From NCBI GenBank assembly GCA_002698425.1, contig NZXU01000023.1, forward strand, positions 34,085-98,084: DNA of 64,000 nt, given 5' to 3'. Below, in pieces: positions 59,426 to 64,000 of the stretch (its first letter is position 1; each line of letters opens with the position of its first letter). The notes below the pieces were generated by a model. The model did not search any database. It was not told the origin of the DNA and saw nothing but the letters and a program-made list of their open reading frames with translations. The position numbers and the translations under genes are program-made. Source of the stretch: Ahrensia sp. Its GTDB lineage: Bacteria; Pseudomonadota; Alphaproteobacteria; Rhizobiales; Rhizobiaceae.

Positions 59426-60133
59426 GTGGACAAGGTAATCGCTTCTCCGGCGGCCGCCGTGGCCGGTATCGGCGATGGCGCGACGGTCATGATCGGCGGG
59501 TTCGGCGGTTCCGGAGCGCCAATCGAGCTGATCCACGCGCTGATCGACGCCGGACCGAAGAACCTGACGGTCATCAACAACAATGCCGGCAACGGCCATG
59601 TCGGTCTCGCGGCGCTGATCGGGCAGGGACAGGTCGCCAGGCTGATCTGCTCGTTTCCGCGGTCTGCCGACCCGAAAGTATTCACCGATCTCTATCTCGC
59701 CGGAAAGATCGAGCTGGAAATCGTCCCGCAGGGTACGCTCGCCGAACGTATTCGCGCCGGCGGGGCCGGTATCCCGGCTTTTTACACGCCGGCGGGCTAC
59801 GGCACCGAGCTCGCGGAAGGCAAGCCCGTCGCCGAATTCGACGGCCGCTCTTATGTGCAGGAACGCTGGCTGAAGGCCGATTTCGCGCTGATCAAGGCGG
59901 AACTCGGCGATCCGCTCGGCAACCTCACCTACCGGATGGCGGCGCGCAACTTCAATCCGCTGATGGCCATGGCCGCCGCCACGACCATCGCCCAAGCGAG
60001 CCGCATCGTGCCCGCCGGCGGCATCGATCCGGAGCACGTGGTCACGCCGGGCATTTTCGTCGATCGCGTAGTCGAAATCCCTGAGCCGAAGCAGGAAGAG
60101 GCGCTCAATCGTGAAGAGGCCGTTTACCCGTGA
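59426..60133 (+). CDS. pcaI: 3-oxoadipate CoA-transferase subunit A
   Basis: Subunit of 235 residues. GTG start with a strong GGGAGGAGG ribosome site 5 bp upstream; a longer frame from upstream crosses the regulator and promoter and was rejected. CoA-binding motif GGFGGSGAPIELIHALI and NNAGNGHVGLAALIGQGQVARLI are typical. Together with PcaJ it transfers CoA from succinyl-CoA to 3-oxoadipate. It overlaps pcaJ by 4 bp. Confidence 0.92.
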   Translation: MDKVIASPAAAVAGIGDGATVMIGGFGGSGAPIELIHALIDAGPKNLTVINNNAGNGHVGLAALIGQGQVARLICSFPRSADPKVFTDLYLAGKIELEIVPQGTLAERIRAGGAGIPAFYTPAGYGTELAEGKPVAEFDGRSYVQERWLKADFALIKAELGDPLGNLTYRMAARNFNPLMAMAAATTIAQASRIVPAGGIDPEHVVTPGIFVDRVVEIPEPKQEEALNREEAVYP

Positions 60134-60816
60134 GCGCACCACTCGACGCCATCAAGCTCTCCAACGCCCAGATCGCCTGGCGCGCGGCGCAAGACATCGA
60201 GGACGGCGCCTACGTCAATCTGGGCATCGGCTTTCCGGAGATGATCGCCAAGTTCCAGCCCAAGGGCCGGGACGTGATCTACCACACCGAAAACGGCGTG
60301 CTCGGCTTCGGCGAGGCGCCGGCCGAGGGCGAGGAGGACTGGGACCTGATCAATGCCGGCAAGAAGGCGATCACGCTGAAGCCGGGCGCGGCCTTCTTCC
60401 ACCATGCCGACAGCTTCGCGATGGTGCGCGGCGGCCATCTCGATCTCGCCGTGCTCGGCGCCTATCAGGTCGCCGAGAACGGCGATCTCGCCAACTGGTC
60501 GACGGGCAGGGGCGGCGTGCCGGCGGTTGGCGGCGCGATGGATCTCGTCCATGGCGCCAAACGCGTCGCCGTCGTGACCGACCATATCACCCGGAAGGGG
60601 GAGCCGAAGCTTGTCGAGCGCTGCACCATGCCGCTGACCGGGCTCGCCTGCGTCACGCGAATCTATACTTCGCTCGCCGTGGTCGATATCGAGGGCGGCC
60701 ATTTCGTTCTGCGCGAGAAAATTCCGCAGATTTCATTCGACGACCTTCAGGCGGTGACCGGTGCGGAACTGAAGGTGACGGGCGATATCGCCGATCTTTC
60801 CGCGCCGGAATTTTGA
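60130..60816 (+). CDS. pcaJ: 3-oxoadipate CoA-transferase subunit B
   Basis: Subunit of 228 residues starting with GTG in a GTGA overlap. The catalytic Glu lies in YHTENGVLGFGEAP, and FHHADSFAMVRGGHLDLAVLGAYQV follows. The thiolase gene begins 10 bp downstream. Confidence 0.92.
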   Translation: MSAPLDAIKLSNAQIAWRAAQDIEDGAYVNLGIGFPEMIAKFQPKGRDVIYHTENGVLGFGEAPAEGEEDWDLINAGKKAITLKPGAAFFHHADSFAMVRGGHLDLAVLGAYQVAENGDLANWSTGRGGVPAVGGAMDLVHGAKRVAVVTDHITRKGEPKLVERCTMPLTGLACVTRIYTSLAVVDIEGGHFVLREKIPQISFDDLQAVTGAELKVTGDIADLSAPEF

Positions 60817-60826
60817 GGACTTTTCC

Positions 60827-62029
60827 ATGACCGACGCCTTCATCTGCGACTATATCCGCACCCCCATCGGCCGCTTCGGCGGCGCGCTGTCCGCCGTCCG
60901 TGCCGACGATCTCGGCGCCATTCCGATCCGCGAACTGATGAAGCGCAATGGCGGCGTCGACTGGGAGGCCGTCGACGAGGTCTATTACGGCTGCGCCAAC
61001 CAGGCGGGGGAGGACAACCGCAATGTCGCGCGTATGAGCCTGCTCCTGGCAGGCATGCCGGTCAGTGTTCCGGGCACGACGATCAACCGGCTGTGCGGCT
61101 CCGGCATGGACGCCGTCACCATGGCGGCGCGGGCGATCAAGGCGGGCGAGATCGAACTGGCGATCGCCGGCGGCGTGGAATCGATGAGCCGTGCGCCCTT
61201 CGTCATGCCGAAGGCGGACACGGCCTTTTCGCGCCATGCCGAAATCCATGACACCACGATCGGCTGGCGTTTCGTCAATCCGGTCCTCAAGAAGCAATAC
61301 GGCATCGATTCCATGCCGGAGACCGGCGAGAACGTCGCCGAGGAGTTCAGGGTTTCGCGCGAGGAACAGGATTCGTTTGCGTTGCGGTCGCAGGCCAAGG
61401 CCGCGGCGGCGCAGAAGAACGGCCGGCTGTCCAGGGAGATCGTTCCCGTCTCTATTCCGCAGCGCAAGGGCGATCCGCTGGTCGTCGATGCGGACGAGCA
61501 TCCGCGCGAGACCTCGATGGAGGCGCTGGCCAAACTGCGCACGCCTTTCCGCGAGAACGGCAGTGTCACCGCGGGCAATGCCTCGGGCGTCAATGATGGC
61601 GCCGCGGCGCTGATCATCGCGTCCGCGGAGGCCGCGAAGAAATACGGGCTGACGCCGATTGCGCGTATCGTCGGCGGCGCAACGGCGGGCGTTCCGCCGC
61701 GCATCATGGGCATCGGCCCGGCCCCGGCGACGAAGAAGCTCTGCGCCCGCATCGGTCTGACGCCGCGGGATTTCGATGTCATCGAGTTGAACGAGGCTTT
61801 CGCCAGCCAGGGCATTGCCGTTCTGCGCGACCTCGGCATCGCCGAGGATGCACCGCACGTCAATCCGAATGGCGGCGCGATCGCGCTCGGCCATCCCCTC
61901 GGCATGTCGGGTGCGCGTATCACCGGTACGGCGGCCTTGGAGATGCAGGTGCGCGGCGCAAAACGCGCCTTGGCGACCATGTGCATCGGCGTCGGCCAAG
62001 GCATCGCCATCGCGCTGGAAGCGGTCTGA
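60827..62029 (+). CDS. pcaF: 3-oxoadipyl-CoA thiolase
   Basis: Thiolase of 400 residues that cleaves 3-oxoadipyl-CoA to succinyl-CoA and acetyl-CoA. Nucleophile C90 in NRLCGSGMDAV, the second base His in GGAIALGHPLGMSGAR, and the Cys in TMCIGVGQGIA. It completes the beta-ketoadipate pathway; the upper pca genes are not in the window. The order pcaI, pcaJ, pcaF with GTG, GTG, ATG starts is typical. Confidence 0.92.
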   Translation: MTDAFICDYIRTPIGRFGGALSAVRADDLGAIPIRELMKRNGGVDWEAVDEVYYGCANQAGEDNRNVARMSLLLAGMPVSVPGTTINRLCGSGMDAVTMAARAIKAGEIELAIAGGVESMSRAPFVMPKADTAFSRHAEIHDTTIGWRFVNPVLKKQYGIDSMPETGENVAEEFRVSREEQDSFALRSQAKAAAAQKNGRLSREIVPVSIPQRKGDPLVVDADEHPRETSMEALAKLRTPFRENGSVTAGNASGVNDGAAALIIASAEAAKKYGLTPIARIVGGATAGVPPRIMGIGPAPATKKLCARIGLTPRDFDVIELNEAFASQGIAVLRDLGIAEDAPHVNPNGGAIALGHPLGMSGARITGTAALEMQVRGAKRALATMCIGVGQGIAIALEAV

Positions 62030-62031
62030 AC

Positions 62032-62688
62032 CTAGAACTCGACTTCCAGTTCCACGATCTCGTCGGGTTCGGCCAGCGCGCCTCCTTCCCATTCGCTCAT
62101 CAGCGGCCAGCCGAAGACCGTCTCGCAATAGGCGGCAAGCGCCGGTTCGAGCTCGACCGCATAGGTGCGGAAGCGGGTGCAGACCGGCGCATACATGGCG
62201 TCGGCGACGGTCGGATGCTCGCCGAAGAGATAAGGCCCGCCATAGGTGTCGAGGCATTCGCGCCAGATCGCCTTGATGCGTTCCACGTCCGGCCGCGCGC
62301 CGGAGAAGATCTTGAAGGTCTTGTGGCGGGCTTTCAGGTTCATCGGCAGCGCCGAGCGCAGATTGGCGAAGCCGGAATGCATCTCGCCGGACACGGCGCG
62401 GCAATGCGCGCGCGCCACCATCTCTTCGGGCCAGAGACCTGCCTTGGGCCGGATCTCGGCGAGGTATTCCGCGATCGCCAGCGTGTCCCATACGGTTACG
62501 CCCTCATTGGTCAGCCGCGGAACCAGCACCGAGGGCGACAGGAGCAGCAATTCCTGCCGCATTTCCGGGCTGTCGAGATCGGCCTGGGCCTCGTCGAATT
62601 CGAGCCCGGCCATCTTGCACAGGAGCCAGCCGCGCAGAGACCACGAGGAATAGTTCTTGGAGGATATGGTCAGGACTGCACCGCTCAT
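62032..62688 (-). CDS. glutathione S-transferase
   Basis: GST of 218 residues: SSKNYSSWSLRGWL holds the catalytic Ser region, SVLVPRL the cis-proline, and VWDTLAIAEYLAE the glutathione motif with Thr in place of Ser, a conservative change. It converges with pcaF across 2 bp and is divergent from the PHA depolymerase gene. No link to either pathway is evident. Confidence 0.85.
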   Translation of the reverse strand: MSGAVLTISSKNYSSWSLRGWLLCKMAGLEFDEAQADLDSPEMRQELLLLSPSVLVPRLTNEGVTVWDTLAIAEYLAEIRPKAGLWPEEMVARAHCRAVSGEMHSGFANLRSALPMNLKARHKTFKIFSGARPDVERIKAIWRECLDTYGGPYLFGEHPTVADAMYAPVCTRFRTYAVELEPALAAYCETVFGWPLMSEWEGGALAEPDEIVELEVEF

Positions 62689-62768
62689 CGCGCCGCTCGC
62701 TCCGCTGCTTCATATTTTCGTTTCCGCACAATCTTCTCGCATCGCACATAAATTTGCACTAGCTTTTT

Positions 62769-62777
62769 TGCAGTGCA
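62769..62777. promoter_or_regulatory. TGC-N3-GCA site, possible PhaR box
   Basis: TGCAGTGCA, 29 bp upstream of the PHA depolymerase ATG. PhaR-type repressors recognise short TGC/GCA palindromes; the match is short and may be fortuitous. Confidence 0.3.
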
Positions 62778-62805
62778 CATTTACTGCGGTTCCTAAGGCG
62801 CGCGA

Positions 62806-64000
62806 ATGCTCTACCAGACCTACCAGTTCCAGGACGATCTGCTGACGCCGCTGCGCGATCTCGCGCAATTCATGAACAGCGGATTGCAGCGCTTCTCGCC
62901 GCTGCCGGCCAACCACCCGTTCCGTCGTTTCGCGGCGGCCTGGGAACTGATCTCGCGCTACAAGCTCTCGCATGAGCGCCCGGATTTCGCCATCGACACC
63001 GTCCGCGTCGGCAATCGCGACGTGCCGGTCACCGAGGACGTGGCGCTCGACCTGCCATTCGGAAAGCTGCTGAAATTTTCGAAAGACGTCGACACGCGCC
63101 AGCCGCGCGTTCTGGTCGTCGCTCCACTCTCGGGCCATTTCGCGACGCTGTTGCGCGGCACTGTCGCCACGCTACTGCAGGACCATGAGGTATATGTCAC
63201 CGACTGGACGAATGCCCGCGACGTGCCGCTCGAGGCCGGGTCGTTCGGCGTCGAGGATTATGTCGAATACATTATCCGCTTCCTCGAGGAGATCGGCCCC
63301 GGCGCCCATATCCTCGCCGTCTGCCAGCCCTGCGTGCAGGCGCTGGTCGCCGTCGCCGTGATGTCCGAGGACAAGCACCCGGCCACGCCGCATTCCATGA
63401 CGCTGATGGCCGGGCCGATCGATCCGCGCGAGAGCCCGACCGAAGTCAACGAATTCGCGGTCTCCAAGTCGCTGCAGTGGTTCCAGACCTCGGTCATCTC
63501 CACGGTTCCCGCGCGCTATCCCGGCGGCGGCCGGACGGTCTATCCGGGCTTTCTCCAGCTGTTCGCCTTCATGGCGATGAATATCGATCGCCACAGCACC
63601 GCGCATCGCAAGCTCTACGACCACCTCGCGGCCGGCGAGACCGAGGCGGCGGAGAAGATCAAGACCTTCTATGACGAGTATTTCGCCGTCCTCGACATGA
63701 CCGAGGAATTCTACATCGAGACGATCGACCGCATCTTCCACAAGGCCGAACTCGCCATCGGCGACTTCACCTATCGCGGCCGCAAGGTCGATCCGGGCGC
63801 CATCCGCCACACGGCGCTTCTCACCGTCGAGGGCGGACGTGACGACATCTGCTCATTGGGCCAGACCTCGGCCGCCCACGACCTCTGCAACACGTTGCGC
63901 CCGCACTTGAAGCGCCATCACCTGCAGGCCAATGTCGGCCATTACGGCGTCTTCAACGGCAAACGCTGGGAACGCGAGATCTATCCGGTCGTCCGCAACA
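62806..64000 (+). CDS. phaZ: intracellular polyhydroxyalkanoate depolymerase, 3' truncated by window edge
   Basis: The first 398 residues of a PHA depolymerase of the intracellular type, which is usually about 405-430 residues; only the last few are missing. The probable nucleophile Cys lies in HILAVCQPCVQALVAVAVM (C173 or C176), and LMAGPIDPRESPTEVNEFA, a granule-depolymerase hallmark, follows. There is no signal peptide. It mobilises stored polyhydroxybutyrate. The ATG at 62806 gives the typical start MLYQTYQFQDDLL. Confidence 0.9.
   Translation, partial: MLYQTYQFQDDLLTPLRDLAQFMNSGLQRFSPLPANHPFRRFAAAWELISRYKLSHERPDFAIDTVRVGNRDVPVTEDVALDLPFGKLLKFSKDVDTRQPRVLVVAPLSGHFATLLRGTVATLLQDHEVYVTDWTNARDVPLEAGSFGVEDYVEYIIRFLEEIGPGAHILAVCQPCVQALVAVAVMSEDKHPATPHSMTLMAGPIDPRESPTEVNEFAVSKSLQWFQTSVISTVPARYPGGGRTVYPGFLQLFAFMAMNIDRHSTAHRKLYDHLAAGETEAAEKIKTFYDEYFAVLDMTEEFYIETIDRIFHKAELAIGDFTYRGRKVDPGAIRHTALLTVEGGRDDICSLGQTSAAHDLCNTLRPHLKRHHLQANVGHYGVFNGKRWEREIYPVVRN

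Noticed and set aside
1..64000. CRISPR arrays, insertion sequences, integrases, tRNA and rRNA genes
   Set aside because: No spaced repeats, transposase or integrase motifs, or tRNA-like sequences were seen; the catabolic clustering alone is not proof of a mobile island.

Overview
The window is GC-rich, densely packed with genes and almost entirely catabolic. TRAP and NitT/TauT-type transporters, a phthalate 4,5-dioxygenase system, an IclR regulator facing pca genes and many 4-bp ATGA gene overlaps all suggest an alphaproteobacterium, probably of the Hyphomicrobiales. The species cannot be fixed from sequence alone. I see no rRNA, tRNA, transposase, phage gene or CRISPR array. LAYOUT. (1) 1-4965: gentisate operon with a fused TRAP permease (cut by the left edge), a fumarylpyruvate/fumarylacetoacetate hydrolase, a zeta-class GST isomerase, gentisate 1,2-dioxygenase and a second, DinB/MDMPI-type putative maleylpyruvate isomerase. 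(2) 5100-7574: a MarR repressor facing a Rieske protein, a 99-residue unknown and a COG2159 amidohydrolase, with two GTAAG-N5-CTTAC palindromes on the promoter. (3) 7662-27399: an aromatic-acid regulon. It holds a TAXI-TRAP transporter, a second MarR protein, phthalate 4,5-dioxygenase and its reductase, dihydrodiol dehydrogenase, 4,5-dihydroxyphthalate decarboxylase, a class II aldolase-type protein, and a mandelate-like set (FMN 2-hydroxyacid dehydrogenase, D-2-hydroxyacid dehydrogenase, ThDP decarboxylase, ABC transporter, aldehyde dehydrogenase). All three divergent promoter regions carry exactly two copies of TTAG-N4-CTAA, one of the six with a single mismatch, so the set looks like one regulon. 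(4) 27480-33034: alpha/beta hydrolase, two IPNS-like 2OG oxygenases and a NitT/TauT ABC transporter. (5) 33438-58537: a large purine-oriented island. It holds six deaminase-type enzymes, a molybdenum hydroxylase with an unusual FAD-Mo fusion, a split ThDP decarboxylase, a GMC oxidoreductase, an aldehyde dehydrogenase and a BMP-type nucleoside ABC importer. It also holds a split Rieske oxygenase: two paralogous catalytic proteins that have lost the [2Fe-2S] loops, one stand-alone Rieske protein and a GST-like protein. (6) 58553-62029: IclR regulator and pcaIJF, the last steps of the beta-ketoadipate pathway. (7) 62032-64000: a GST and the start of an intracellular PHA depolymerase (cut by the right edge). 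HOW THE GENES MAY WORK TOGETHER (inference). Phthalate would be imported by TAXI-TRAP and converted to protocatechuate. Ring cleavage genes are not in the window, but the 3-oxoadipate end products would pass through PcaIJ and PcaF. Aromatic 2-hydroxyacids could enter through the mandelate-like set under the same operator. The purine island looks built for substituted purines (N-alkyl purines, methylxanthines or cytokinins are candidates): the BMP importer brings in a nucleoside or base, the split oxygenase removes a substituent, aldehyde-handling enzymes process the fragment, and the deaminases and Mo hydroxylase process the purine ring. The most noteworthy system is the NdmC-like split Rieske oxygenase; the second is the six-site TTAG-N4-CTAA regulon.
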